DNA of 64,000 nucleotides from Mycoplasma wenyonii str. Massachusetts (GTDB lineage: Bacteria; Bacillota_I; Bacilli_A; Mycoplasmatales; Mycoplasmoidaceae). The translations under genes and the position numbers were made by a program. Position 1 is the first letter of the stretch. Each line of letters opens with the position of its first letter. Location: NCBI RefSeq assembly GCF_000277795.1, contig NC_018149.1, forward strand, positions 586,229 through 650,228, given 5' to 3'. Shown piece after piece: positions 21,231 through 31,809 of the stretch. Under the pieces are notes generated by a model. It had not been told where the DNA came from and did not search any database. It saw only the letters and a list, made by a program, of their open reading frames with translations.

Positions 21231-23234
21231 ATGAAAATCTACTACCAAGAAAGTGAACATGACTGTGGAGTCTCAGTCACTAGATCTCTCATTAATCACT
21301 TCTTAAAGAAAGAAGTTAGTAGAACAGAGTTATTTGATCAACTCAACATCAGAGATAGAGGCATCTCCATCTTTGAATTGGAGAGTATTAATAAAAAGTA
21401 TGGAATACACCTAGAGGCTTACAAACTATCCATTAAAGAGTTACAACAAAACCCTTTAACAGGGTTTTTTGTAATGCTCTTATATAGAAATAACTCAGAA
21501 CACTTTGTAATAGCAAAGAAATATAGAAGTTCTTGTTTACTCTATGACTCTGAGTTAGGTAGGTTTAGAGTTAACTACCAACAACTAGCTTCTATATTCT
21601 CTGGAAAGATACTACTAGTAGAGAAAATTGATTCTTCTAGTAAGTCAAGAATAGTAGTTAATTACGCAGAGAAAGAACTCTCTATTCTCAAATTACCTAG
21701 ATGAATAAGAAACATATCGCTGGAGTTAGTAGCCTTTGGAATACTAATAGTTAGCTTTGCTATTAATAAGTTAATTTTTGAGGATGTAATACAGAGTCAT
21801 CATTGAGGGAATATAGGTTCTATTCTCTTTTTCTCTGTATTAGTTATCTTTATCTGGTCTCTAGTAGAGTACCTTAAGTCTATTTACTATCTCAAAGATA
21901 AACAGTGGTACTTTAAAGAGCTATACAGATTACTACTGGAAAGATTAGAGAGAAAAAAGAATTATTTCTTCTCTAAGTTAGCTAAAAATCAATACTTATT
22001 AGCTCAAGAATATATAGAGACAATCTCTCTATTCTATAGTGAGTTGCTGAGCACTATAGTCTCTGGAATTCTTATCTCTCTTTTAGTTAGTTGTTATCTA
22101 ACTTACTTACAACCTTATTTCTTAGTTCTTATTGTTGTCTCAATGCTCTTTAAATCAGTTAGTTTTTATCTACTTCACAAGCTGGATAGCTCAGGAATAG
22201 AGAGACTATTGAAACACAAAGTAGGTATTCAGAAATTAATTTTTAAGCTAAATAAATTTCTGAAATATGAGTGAGACTTCAGTAAATTCTCTTTCCTTAA
22301 TAGTGTTTTGGGTGCTGAATTAACTGAGTGACAACTAACAGATAGTTTCTTTCAGTCTAGAAGGGTTCTATTACTAAAACTTAATTTCTTTCTTACTCAA
22401 GTAATTAATTGTTCTATTTACTTTCTTGGAGCATATCTCTATTTCCAAAACACTATTTCTATTTCCAACTTGATAATGGCTGGAATAGCTTATATGCAAT
22501 TAAGTAGTGCTTTAGATAGAGTCATTCTTAATGCTCTTAATTGAGCTAAGTACTCTAATTCAGTAACTCAATATAAACACTTATTGTTTAATGACAACTT
22601 ACCCAGCCTCTCTATACAGTCACTAAAGGCTAAAGTAATAGAGCTAAAAAGGTTAAGTTATCACAATGGAGAAAAATCCATATTTAATAACTTAAATCTC
22701 TCTATTTTTCCTAGTACCTTTATATATGGTCCTTCTGGGGTAGGTAAAAGCACCTTGTATAAGTTAATCTCTGCTAAGTTACCAGATGGAGTTAACTCTA
22801 TCTTCATTAATGGAGTATCTCTTTCTAATCTCTGAGAAAGCTCTCTTAACACAGTAATTATCTATCAACACTCTAAAACAGAACCTTTAGAGTTTGATTG
22901 AGTAAGACTTAAACAATCTCTAAGTGAAAAGGAATTAGAGCTGGTTTTGGACTTAGCTAGTCAGATAGATATATATGACTATCAACCATTAAGAACTACA
23001 GAATTAAGTGATGGACAAAGACAATTTTTTAACTTCCTTTATCTTTGTACTTTAAAGGACAAGATTCTCTTATTAGATGAAACTACTTCTCATATCAACT
23101 CAGTTGTTAGAAAGGTAGTATTTAGAAAGTTATTTCCTATTCTTTTTGAGAGAAACTTTGTAATTTGTTCAGAACATAACTTAGAGTTAAAAGATTTTTT
23201 TACTCATCAGATTGATTTAAGTGAAAAACTCTAA
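21231..23234 (+). CDS. Peptidase-C39 ABC exporter
   Basis: The 667-residue protein starts at ATG 21231. The N-terminal C39 protease domain has the catalytic Cys12 (EHDCGVS), His91 (SEHFVIAK) and Asp106 (YDSELG). A membrane domain follows (about residues 160-410), then an ATPase domain with Walker A GPSGVGKST (about 499-507), signature LSDGQ (about 592-596), Walker B ILLLDETT and H-loop SEHN. The layout is that of exporters that cleave leader peptides from bacteriocins or similar peptides while exporting them. A small exported protein gene overlaps its stop. All catalytic residues are kept. Confidence 0.88.
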
Positions 23235-23602
23235 TGTTTCTGAAGGAAGTTTTAGCAATATTAGCTTTTAGTTCTTCTACTTTAGCTATTGCAGGCTTTG
23301 CGATCAAAGTAGATAAGTTTGAACATAACTATCTAATAGATAACAAATTAAATCTATCTCTTGAAAATTATAGAAAGTTGAACTTAAAGAAAGGGAATAA
23401 CTTCTATTACTTTGAAGAAGATAGCTCTAAGTTAGCAAAAGTAACTGATATTCAAGTAATGAGAATGGGAGACTCTAGAGAGAAAGAATATATTCAACTC
23501 TCTTTAGATCCTAAAAGAAACTACCAAACTAATTGAAAATCTACTAAAGCTGTTAAGTACTCTTTGGGTTCTAAGCCTTTTTGAATAAATCTATTGAGTT
23601 AA
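23234..23602 (+). CDS. Small exported or anchored protein next to the C39 exporter
   Basis: The 122-residue protein starts at ATG 23234 and overlaps the exporter stop (TAATG). One N-terminal hydrophobic segment (VLAILAFSSSTLAIAGFAI) is followed by a polar, Lys-rich domain with no recognised fold. Translational coupling to the exporter suggests a partner or accessory subunit rather than a typical double-glycine leader substrate, as no GG site is seen. It ends 3 bp before a convergent tRNA-Ser. Confidence 0.7.
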
Positions 23603-23605
23603 AAC

Positions 23606-23697
23606 TGGCGGAAACTAAGAGATTCGAACTCTTGCGCAGCAAATAAGCCACCTAGCATCTTAGCAGGATGCCCCCTTAACCACTTGGGTAAGTCTCC
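23606..23697 (-). tRNA. tRNA-Ser(GCT)
   Basis: It has a long variable arm, acceptor GGAGACT with AGTTTCC, anticodon loop CTGCTAA, and encoded CCA. Confidence 0.95.
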
Positions 23698-23734
23698 CTA
23701 GACTTTCTTAATTATCTTATTAACTAACCAAGAA

Positions 23735-24160
23735 CTAGTTAGTTTGAAGTGCTAGAGAAGGAGCGATTACCTGATTGTAATATTCCGATTCGGACATATT
23801 AGCCTTTTTTGCAGCTACGGTGTTTGACAATTTAACTTGTAGTGTGTAATAGTTAGCCGCAAATAAACAAACATTAATAAATACTAGAATGCAGTTAATA
23901 GGACCTCATGTAGAATTTCAATTGCCACAAAGACCATAAATGGAAGCGGAACCAAGGAAGAAACAAGCATAAAGTTGGAAAAACATGAATTTCTTATCTA
24001 GAAAGACAGTATTTCTAGTTTTCTTTACCTGTGTAAATTGTTTAAAAGAAATCAAAATAAGAATGAACGCGCCAGCTCCAGTTAAAGAAGGGGCACAATA
24101 TTTTGTTGCAACACCTCCTTCTCCAAGGAACAATAAATTAAACAAATTACTGAAAAACAT
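23735..24160 (-). CDS. Multi-helix membrane protein, SEYY-tail type (pair 1)
   Basis: The 141-residue protein has about four hydrophobic segments and a cytosolic-looking tail with AAKKANMSESEYYNQV. The tail and last helix clearly match the plus-strand gene at 38349 (AKKAGVSEAQYYENV), so the two are paralogs. It lies 3 bp after a second membrane protein gene on the same strand, and the same gene pair recurs at 37786-38753. No known family is recognised. Confidence 0.7.
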
Positions 24161-24163
24161 TTT

Positions 24164-24655
24164 CTATATTGCTAATCCTAAATCCATCAAATTAGATTCT
24201 TCTTGAGATTCTTCTTCATTGTATTCAACTTCTTCTTGCTCATCATCCACATATTCAGAGGTTTCTGAAACATCAGCATAACTGCTGTCAGCTCCTCTTC
24301 TTCCTAAAAACTTATTCTTACATCACAGCCCTACAGTGTAAAGGTTTGTTAGCATCACAAAAACATTAAGGAGGGTAAATACACAACCTCTCATATACAT
24401 AGGACCTAGTTTTGGAGATTCACATATACCCGCTATTGAACCAGCAGACATCAAAACCCCAACTAAAAGGAAAAGAGAAAAAAGACCAATTGGAAGAAAT
24501 TCTGTGTCTTTAGTCTTTCAAGTGTTGTAAAAGCCTGGCCAAAAAGCAGCTATCACACAAAAAAGTCCAAGAATAGCAAAGACAAAAGAGATGGAGTCGT
24601 TTCACAATTTGTTAAATGAATCTTCAATGTGTTGAAAAAACGGCAGAAAAGACAT
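24164..24655 (-). CDS. Multi-helix membrane protein with acidic tail (pair 1)
   Basis: The 163-residue protein starts at ATG 24655. About four hydrophobic helices occupy the first 120 residues. The C-terminal tail is strongly acidic (DDEQEEVEYNEEESQEES). Its counterpart at 37786 has the same order: helices, then an acidic tail. It reads through TGA codons. Function is unknown. The stop is 3 bp from the partner gene, so they are probably translated together. Confidence 0.7.
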
Positions 24656-24749
24656 ATTTACCTAAAAAGGGGACACTGTCAGAGAGAGGAACAAAAACCT
24701 AACTAAAACTTTAAAATTTCTCTCTAATTTTAATTTCTTCTTTCAAAAT

Positions 24750-25160
24750 CTATTTATTCTGTTCTCTTTTATCTAAGATTTCTTTCTCGAATAACTGACA
24801 TTTAAGAAAAAAATTATAGTCAAATAATTTTAAAAATTTATCTGAATATTTATTTAAACAGCTATAGTAATTAGATTTAGAGAAGAACATATCTTTGTAA
24901 CCAAGTTTCTTTTGGTAACAATCTTCTAAGAGCTTCTTTTCATGTTCTTCTAGAAAAGATAAAGCCATTTGTAACTCACTTAGATATAGTTCTCAGAATT
25001 GAATTAACTCTTTGGAAAAGAAAACCTTATAAGTTAGTCTTTGTCGAATGATATGGGCTTTAAAGAAAACTAATAAGGCATTGTCTATTCTCTTCTTGTT
25101 TTCTCCTAACCTTTTACTATCTAAGAGTGGTTTTTCTCTAACCCCTACACATCTGCACAA
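24750..25160 (-). CDS. Unknown helical protein, possible HTH
   Basis: The 136-residue frame uses a TTG start at 25160 (internal ATG 24968 is possible). It is predicted all-helical and lacks membrane segments. The segment GYKDMFFSKSNYYSCLNKYSDKFLKLF resembles the second half of sigma-like or phage-type helix-turn-helix regulators, but this is a weak resemblance. It stands alone between the membrane pair and ptsG. Confidence 0.55.
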
Positions 25161-25220
25161 AACTAGTTTTTTCTAAAACTATTTAAAAAAAGAAGTATAT
25201 ATCACCTTTAGTATGTTCTA

Positions 25221-27086
25221 GTGTCTGAACCTACTAAGGCCAGACTTAACTTTGGCAAACTCAATAGTAGTAATTTAAAACTCAAACTTTCAGGCATTTC
25301 GGGAGCATTCATGCTCCCTATTGCCTCTATGGCTATTACTAGTCTCTTTCTGTCTGTAGGGGGGGTAGTAAATCAGAACGGCAATATTCAATCTCAAATA
25401 GGAAGAGCAATACAATCTATTGCTTTTCCATTATTGCAGGCCTTTCCACTACTTATATGTATCTCATTTGCTTTAGCTTTCACTAAGAAACATGAAGGAA
25501 TAGCTGTTTGGTGTGCTCTATTAGGTTTCTTAACCTTTACCTATTTCAACTCTGCTTTTATTAGTTGCGCTAATGGAGAAGGAAAGTGTGTTTGCTCTTG
25601 TGGCGGAACAGAAAAGAATGGTTGCTGTAAGGAAGGCAAATGTTGTTTATTGCCCTGTTGTACCAAGACAGATAAGTTTCAGATTCTCTTTGAAGGGGCA
25701 GGAAGAGAAGGCTCTACCCACCTAATACATCAATTCTTTGGAGTAACTACCTTAAATTGTTCTATTTTCGCTCCAATGATTATTGGGGGAGTGATAGTAC
25801 CTTATTTATTTAGACGTTGGTCTGAAATAAAGCTACCTGCTTGTCTAGCTTATTTCTCAGGTAAGAGATTACTTCCATTACTGACTACTTTAGCAGTAAT
25901 ACCTTTAGCTTTATTATTTCTTACTCTCTATCCCTGAATAGGTATTGGTCTATCCTATGCAGGTAACTATATAGCTAAGGGAAAAGGAGCTGACGCTTTC
26001 TTCTTTGGGTTTCTAGAGAAATTATTAATTCCTACTGGCTTTCACCACTTATTTGCCTCTCTATTCTGATACACACCGTTAGGAGGAGATCTTTTACATA
26101 ATGGTTCTTCTAGTACTACTCTTTGCGAAGCTATTTGTAAATCTAAATGTTCTGATGAAGCTACCTGTTGTTGTTTGGGAGTAGGTAACCATAACTCCCT
26201 ACAGTGACAAGGAGATGCTTTGCTAGGTGCCTCAGCATTAGCTCTACCAACTTGTACTAATGGAAATCATAAATTACTAGGCTGTGGAACAAATGGAAAT
26301 AGTAATGGCATACACATAGGTAGATTTACGCAAGGTAAATTCCCGATAATGCAGTTTGCTTTACCTGCGGCTGCATTAGCTATTTACTTTTCTGCACCCA
26401 AGAAGAATAGTGAAAAGAGAAAAGAATTGTCTAAGACTCTATTCCCTGGAATGATGAACTCAATAGTGTTAGGTATTACTGAACCTATAGAGTTCAGCTT
26501 TATGTACTCTATTCCTAAGTTGTTTTATTGTTTCCACACAGTAATGTGTGGAGTTTCATTCCTAGCCATGAAATTAGCTGAAGCACATATTCCTACAGCA
26601 TTCTCTGGAGGTATTATTGAACTTCTAATAAATGGGGTTATTCCATATCAAAAAGGTACTCAGTTCTACTACTGAGCTGCAGTAGGAGGGGGATTGGCAG
26701 TAGTGTATTTTGCGGTTTTCTATTTCTTCTTCAAAAAACAACATATTAAAGATGCAATGAAATTAAATGATCAATCAAACTCTAGTGAAGAAGGACAAGA
26801 TGATGAAGGATTGCCTCCTCATATAGCCTCATATAAGAGAGGTCTAGGTGGTTGAGATAATGTATCTAACTACAAGAATTGTGCCTCCAGACTTAGATAC
26901 GATATCAAAGATAGATCTAAGGTAATAGAGTCAGAACTAAAGAAAGCAGGAGTAATAGCTATTAAGTGAGTAAGTGATAATCATGTTCAACTCATTGTAG
27001 GTCCAAAAGCAGAAGAGATTAACACAACTCTATTGAGTTATGTAAGTGTTAGCTATTCTGAAACTACAATCGAGATTAAAAACTAG
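25221..27086 (+). CDS. ptsG: Glucose-type PTS permease EIICB with Cys-rich insertions
   Basis: The 621-residue protein starts at GTG 25221. The N-terminal EIIC domain has about ten membrane segments and a substrate motif region near SIVLGITEPIEFSF. The C-terminal EIIB domain has the phosphorylated cysteine in YKNCASRLR (Cys554). It imports and phosphorylates glucose or a related hexose, feeding the gap-pgk pathway here. Two Cys-rich insertions are unusual: one near residues 115-155 with ten-plus Cys, and another near 295-315 (CEAICKSKC, TCCC). A G7 tract occurs at 25349-25355. The next gene overlaps the stop. Confidence 0.88.
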
Positions 27087-28048
27087 TGCAACTAGTCTAC
27101 TTTAGTACTTACTCAATTGTTTATCCAGAAGTACTTAAAACTCTTACTCAAAACTTTGAAATAGACACAATAGTCTATTACAAGAAAGAATTAAGTTCTG
27201 AGAAACTCTTATTCACTAAGAAAGAACTAAAGTTATTTCTTAAGTTACTTAATCCCTCTATCACTCTAGAGTTTCAAGAGATACCTTCAAAGACTGATCT
27301 CTTGGATCCAGAGAGTTATGGAGACTATATAGAGTCTTTATTAAATTCTTTCCCTAAAGACACTATTTACTTCATAGAAACTCAAGAGATAAACCATATG
27401 AAGTGAAAGTTAGAGAGGCTCTCTAACTCTCATACCTTCATACTCTTTACTAACAAGCACAAAAAGTACTTAAATCTCTCTCTAGGGGGTCAAAACTGAA
27501 AGAGAGTAGAGATGGCTTTAATAGAGATAGAAAAAGCTCTCTCTAAAGCCCTAAAGAGAATATATAAAGAACAAACAATCTCTAGATTTGATCACACCCT
27601 AAGAGTTATAGAGTTTGCAGAGCAAATCTCTAAGTGAGCCTCTTTAGATGAGAAAACTAGAGCTAACTTGCTTCTTAGTTGTGCTTATCATGACTTTGCA
27701 AAGAATTGATCTAAGACTAAATTGATTAGATATGGAAGAAAGATCTATTCAAAACCCAGAGAAGAGTTAATTAAAGAGTGTTGAAATCTGCATGGCCCTG
27801 TTGCTAAGTATTACTTATCTAGAACCAATACATTAGATGACTCTATACTAACTGCAATAGAGCATCATACTAAACCTATTGCTAGTTTAGATATAGTAGG
27901 TAAGGTACTAGTTATCGCAGATAAACTAGAACCTAAAAAGAAAGGAAGTTATCCTTCTGAACTATATGACTCCTTCTTAACTCAACTAAAAGAAAGAAAG
28001 ATAGATGAAGTCTTTAAATACCTTCTAGAAAATCCTTTGAAGAGTTAG
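27086..28048 (+). CDS. YqeK-type HD hydrolase fused to a degenerate NadD-like domain
   Basis: The 320-residue protein starts at GTG 27086, sharing one base with the ptsG stop. The C-terminal half is an HD hydrolase of YqeK type: FDHTLRVIEFAE, AYHDFAK, LHGPVAKYYL, and EHHTKP. YqeK enzymes cut diadenosine tetraphosphate. In mycoplasmas YqeK is often fused to the NAD-synthesis enzyme NadD. Here the first 150 residues have the right position and strand pattern, but the G-x-F-D-P-x-H nucleotidyltransferase motif is absent, so that half looks inactive. Confidence 0.75.
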
Positions 28049-28049
28049 T

Positions 28050-29963
28050 TTATTTCTGAGAAGTTTCTTCGGAACTCTTTCCGGTTGCAAAAACTTTATT
28101 TCAGTAATCTCCTCAATCTAAAGCTTTTGTGTATTTATCTTTTTGTCCATTCTCCTCTTGACCATTCCCAAACTGTTTAGTTAGAGTATCAACTAATACA
28201 TCTAATAGGAGATTGAGAGCTATAGGAGATCTAAGTCCTTCATTTCACAAGCTATAGTTACTCATTTGTATTCTTTCTTTTCCATTACTATTGCTTTCTG
28301 ACTTTAATAAAGATCTCAGTGATCTCATCTTAGGACTATCTGAGGCACTCAAGATATTTCAATCATCATCTGTAGCTAACAAGATGATTGAATCTGCTAC
28401 ACCACTAAAGCTATTGAGACTATCACTTGATAAGTGAACATCTCCTAGCTTTCATCATCAACCATTGTCATCTACTCCCAAGATATCTTTGTGGTTGTCA
28501 CCTTTTGGTCCCCCACGCTTTCACTCGTTAGGAATAACTTCATTTAGTCCTAACTCTGTATAGAGGAAGGGATATTTAGAGATTGTTTGAATAGTTGCAT
28601 CTCCAGCTCCCAATTGTGAAGGGGGATAAGAAACAATTGCTACTGTTTTGGAACTGTTTCTTGTGTGTGTTGATTGATCCGGCTTAAATGATTTATCTAC
28701 AACTTCTATTGCTTGTAAGTATTCTCTAACATTCTTTAGTCTTTCTCTATAGCCTTTTGCAATTGAGACTGCATTCTTTCAAGCGTTATAGATAAAGTCT
28801 TTTCTTGGATCTTTGTCAAAGACACTACTAAAGTTACTTGTTTTAGAAACTTTATCTAAAGCAATTGCCATCTGAGCTAAATAGACTAATAAGTCTTTTT
28901 GAGTGCCTTCAGAGACTGGACTACTACCTTTAAGTGTTTGGTGTTCTAGAGCTGGATGGTGAGCTTTCTGGAATGCCAATTGACCTAACTCTGAGGGGCA
29001 AATGGATTCTTCACCAGCTCCACTTGCTTGAGTTGCAATATTTTTTAGATATTGAAATTGAAATTTCTCGGAGGTTCCATTCTTTAAAGCTGCTTTCTCC
29101 TCGTCAGAGAATATGACCTCAAAAAATTCTTTGGCTATGTGTTTGTCAATTGAATCTTGAAAGGGAGCGAACAAATGCTCTTTTTTGCCATTACTGAAAG
29201 AAGGTAACTTAAAGAAATGTTTTAGATCTTCTTTTCCTGTACCATCACTAGACTTCTCCTTTAAGTTCTTGCAGAAGTCAGTTCAGAAATGTATATACTT
29301 ACCACTTCTGAATAGGTTATTAGGAGATATCTTGGAATAATTTCTGTAATATTCATGAAGTTTTTTGGCTAACTGGTTATTTCCCCCACTCCCTTCAGGC
29401 TTTCCAAAATACTTATAGACATCTTCTCCAAATAAGCTATAAGGGTCTCTAGCTGCTCTGAAATTAGTTACTGCTAGATGACTATGTCTAGGAAGTCTCT
29501 CTAATAGAAACAAAGGATCTGAAGAGTCATCAATAATGAATTGTTCTAGGAATAAATAATCAGCACTCTTAGTATTTCAGTACTGTACATTTCTATTAAC
29601 TAAACCTCCTGCATATAAGTCTTCATTCCAGAGACTAGGACCGAAAGTAGTTACTTGATTAATTAACTGATCAATTCTTCCTTGTAACTGCTTACCTAGT
29701 GCTTGTTTTTGTTGAGAGGCTCCTTCAGTAACTAAATACTTATTGATATTGGTTAAGTAGTCATATAGCTTTCTTTGTTTGAATTGATAGGGGAAATAAT
29801 CAGGAGGTATTTGTAAGCTCAAAAGTAATTCTGCTTGGCCATTATAGTTGGCTAATATCTTATAGTGAGAATGGGGTTCACTCCCTTTAACGGCAATAAG
29901 AGAAGGAGAAGAACAGGCGGTTAAGGTTAAGAGAATCATCTTTGGGTTAAGTACTTTAAACAT
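28050..29963 (-). CDS. Large lipoprotein, possible substrate-binding protein
   Basis: The 637-residue protein starts at ATG 29963. It carries a signal peptide with lipobox (ILLTLTAC, Cys17), so it should be lipid-anchored on the cell surface. The C-terminal third contains patterns seen in FecB-like binding proteins of metal-transport ABC systems (AIVSYPPSQLGAGDATIQ, NEVIPNEW, LATDDDW). This is only a resemblance. A divergent membrane-protein gene starts 12 bp upstream, which could be the matching permease or an unrelated protein. It ends 2 bp from the convergent YqeK gene. Confidence 0.7.
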
Positions 29964-29975
29964 AGTTATTAATTA

Positions 29976-30569
29976 ATGAACTATCTTTATCTCTCTAAGA
30001 AGGTAAATATTGGTTCAGCTTACTTAAATCTCTTAAGTTCTATAGGTTGAATCTCTTTAGTTTTACTAATAGGTTATTACCACATGTGAGTACTCCATGA
30101 TGGTAAAGAGTATTATAAGGGGCTTCCTATGAGAAGTTTCTTAGATAGTCCTTTCTTAAGCCTTAAACAAAGAGTTCCTGTTTCTTCTGTACAAGCCACT
30201 AATGCTTATTCTGGAGCTTATATACAAGAACAAGGATTGGCTTCTTTTTTTGAAACAAAAGGCTTTTGAAAGTTCATTCAACCTATATATCTAATCTCTA
30301 TCATTACCTCTTCTTTGAATCTATTGTTAACTCTAGTATCTTGGTTTTGTTTCTGTAAAGCTAGAGACTTTAACTATTTAGTTTCTAGCCTAGCTAACTT
30401 ATTACTACCTGTACTAGGAGGAATATTTAGTCTAAAGATAAACAATAGATTATCTAGTGTATGAGGTCCTAAAGCAGTGAAGATAGTTAGTCCTGCTCAA
30501 TGATGTAAGTTAAAGACTAAATTATTCCTAACTAAGGTATTCTGTGAAACTACAATACCAGCTTATTAA
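29976..30569 (+). CDS. Membrane protein of unknown function
   Basis: The 197-residue protein starts at ATG 29976 and has about three hydrophobic segments (residues 20-40, 95-120 and 130-150) with an intervening hydrophilic loop. Several TGA codons are read as Trp. It is divergent from the large lipoprotein gene and may share its promoter region. No family is recognised. Confidence 0.65.
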
Positions 30570-30575
30570 TAAAAA

Positions 30576-31709
30576 TTACTTAACTAGTCTGATAGTGTAA
30601 GGAAGAGAGAAGTTTACTTTTCAAGGTAGTTTTTGACCATCTTTAGTTTTTAATGTTCCATCTTTTATCTCTGTATAGCTAGGATCTCAGAGATAGTATT
30701 GTCTGTTTCTGCTTAGAGGGATTGTGGAACTTTTTGACTCATTTGCGAGGGCATAAGAGTTACTTGTACTATCTGTCATACCCATCTCTATTAAGCTCTT
30801 GGAATCATCATCAACTTCTTTTCATTTTCCCTTTAATGCTCCTCTTGCAAATTTCAAATCATGAACCACAACATAAGGTCTGTTGTTGCTTCCCTTTTTA
30901 CCTGTGTAAAGATTTTGATCCTTTTCTTGAACTTTTACTCTTATTGGAGCACTTCTTGATCATCTTGTATAGCTGTCTATCTTTCCAGCTCCAAAAACAA
31001 CATTCATTGTTCCCACAACATCCTTAAGACCTAATACTCCTACTTGTTTATCTTGATTATTTTTTAGTTGAGTTTCTACAAAACTAGGCTTTTTCTCTCC
31101 TGGATAATATGCCTTAAAAAAGACATGATCGCAGTAACCATTCTTTATTGCTTGAGCTTTTTCATCTTTTGAGTTGCAGTTCGCTTTAATTCCGCCATGA
31201 TTATTCTTCACTAAGCTAACTAAACCAGACATTTCAACTTCATTACTTGTTCTATTAACACCTATTAGAAAGAATTTCTTAGGAGTTAATCCATCAAGAT
31301 GTTGATGTGGAGAAGGTTTGCTTTTGGGAAAGCTAGTTGCGTTGTTAGTTGTCAGAGAACCTACTCTCTCTACTAATCTAAGCTCTCCTTCAGTTAATAA
31401 AGTACTTCTTTTGGTTCTTTTAGAGAATTTGGTTTTTTCTGAATAATTTGTGTCTTTAGCTCTAGCTATATAACTATATGAATAAATTATTGGGTTTTTA
31501 AATCCTCCACTCAATCATCAAGAATCAAAAACAGGAGTAATTACACCATCTTTTCAATTAGTACCTTCAAATTTAGAAACAATTTCTATTTCTCTATCTA
31601 ACTGCCCTCCCCCCCCAAGAGATAAGTAACTAGAACTAAATAAAAAAGAGGGGCCGCCAAAACTACCTAAAGTAACTAATCCTTTACTTAAAGTTAGAAC
31701 TTTAACCAA
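30576..31709 (-). CDS. Family A surface-like protein (in frame)
   Basis: The 377-residue protein starts at TTG 31709, six bases after a TAA, with no Shine-Dalgarno site and a hairpin ending directly at the start codon. N-terminal anchor: LVKVLTLSKGLVTLGSFGGP. It passes in frame through a G8-A-GGG run (C8 at 31609-31616). Family A body motifs are KKFFLIGVN, GLVSLVKNNHGGIKANC, NGYCDHVFFK, VGVLGL, RPYVVVHDLKFA and, near the end, YYLWDPSYTEI. A membrane-anchored surface antigen is likely. Close paralogs lie at 33063 and 40042. Confidence 0.7.
31609..31616 (-). repeat. G8 homopolymer tract in a family A gene (in frame)
   Basis: It lies about 30 codons after the start on the coding strand. At this length the frame continues into the body. 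Confidence 0.8.
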
Positions 31710-31725
31710 CTCTTAGAGAAAAGAG
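31710..31725 (-). promoter_or_regulatory. Hairpin directly before the TTG start of a family A gene
   Basis: CTCTT and AAGAG pair around a 6-base loop, and the last stem base is adjacent to the start codon. The same arrangement is seen at 40028-40041 before another family A gene. Confidence 0.5.
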
Positions 31726-31809
31726 CAGTTTATGGTAATTTCTAAGGATTTTAAGGGTGTATAGCTGGGAGGATTCTAGATCAGAAGTAATAAAAGAGAT
31801 AAAGAATAA

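Noticed and set aside
25349..25355. G7 tract in ptsG as a phase-variation switch
   Set aside because: It is short, in frame, and the gene is a core sugar transporter; no evidence of switching.
28934..29116. Plus-strand frame inside the large lipoprotein gene
   Set aside because: It is antisense to a well-supported lipoprotein reading frame and has no start signal.
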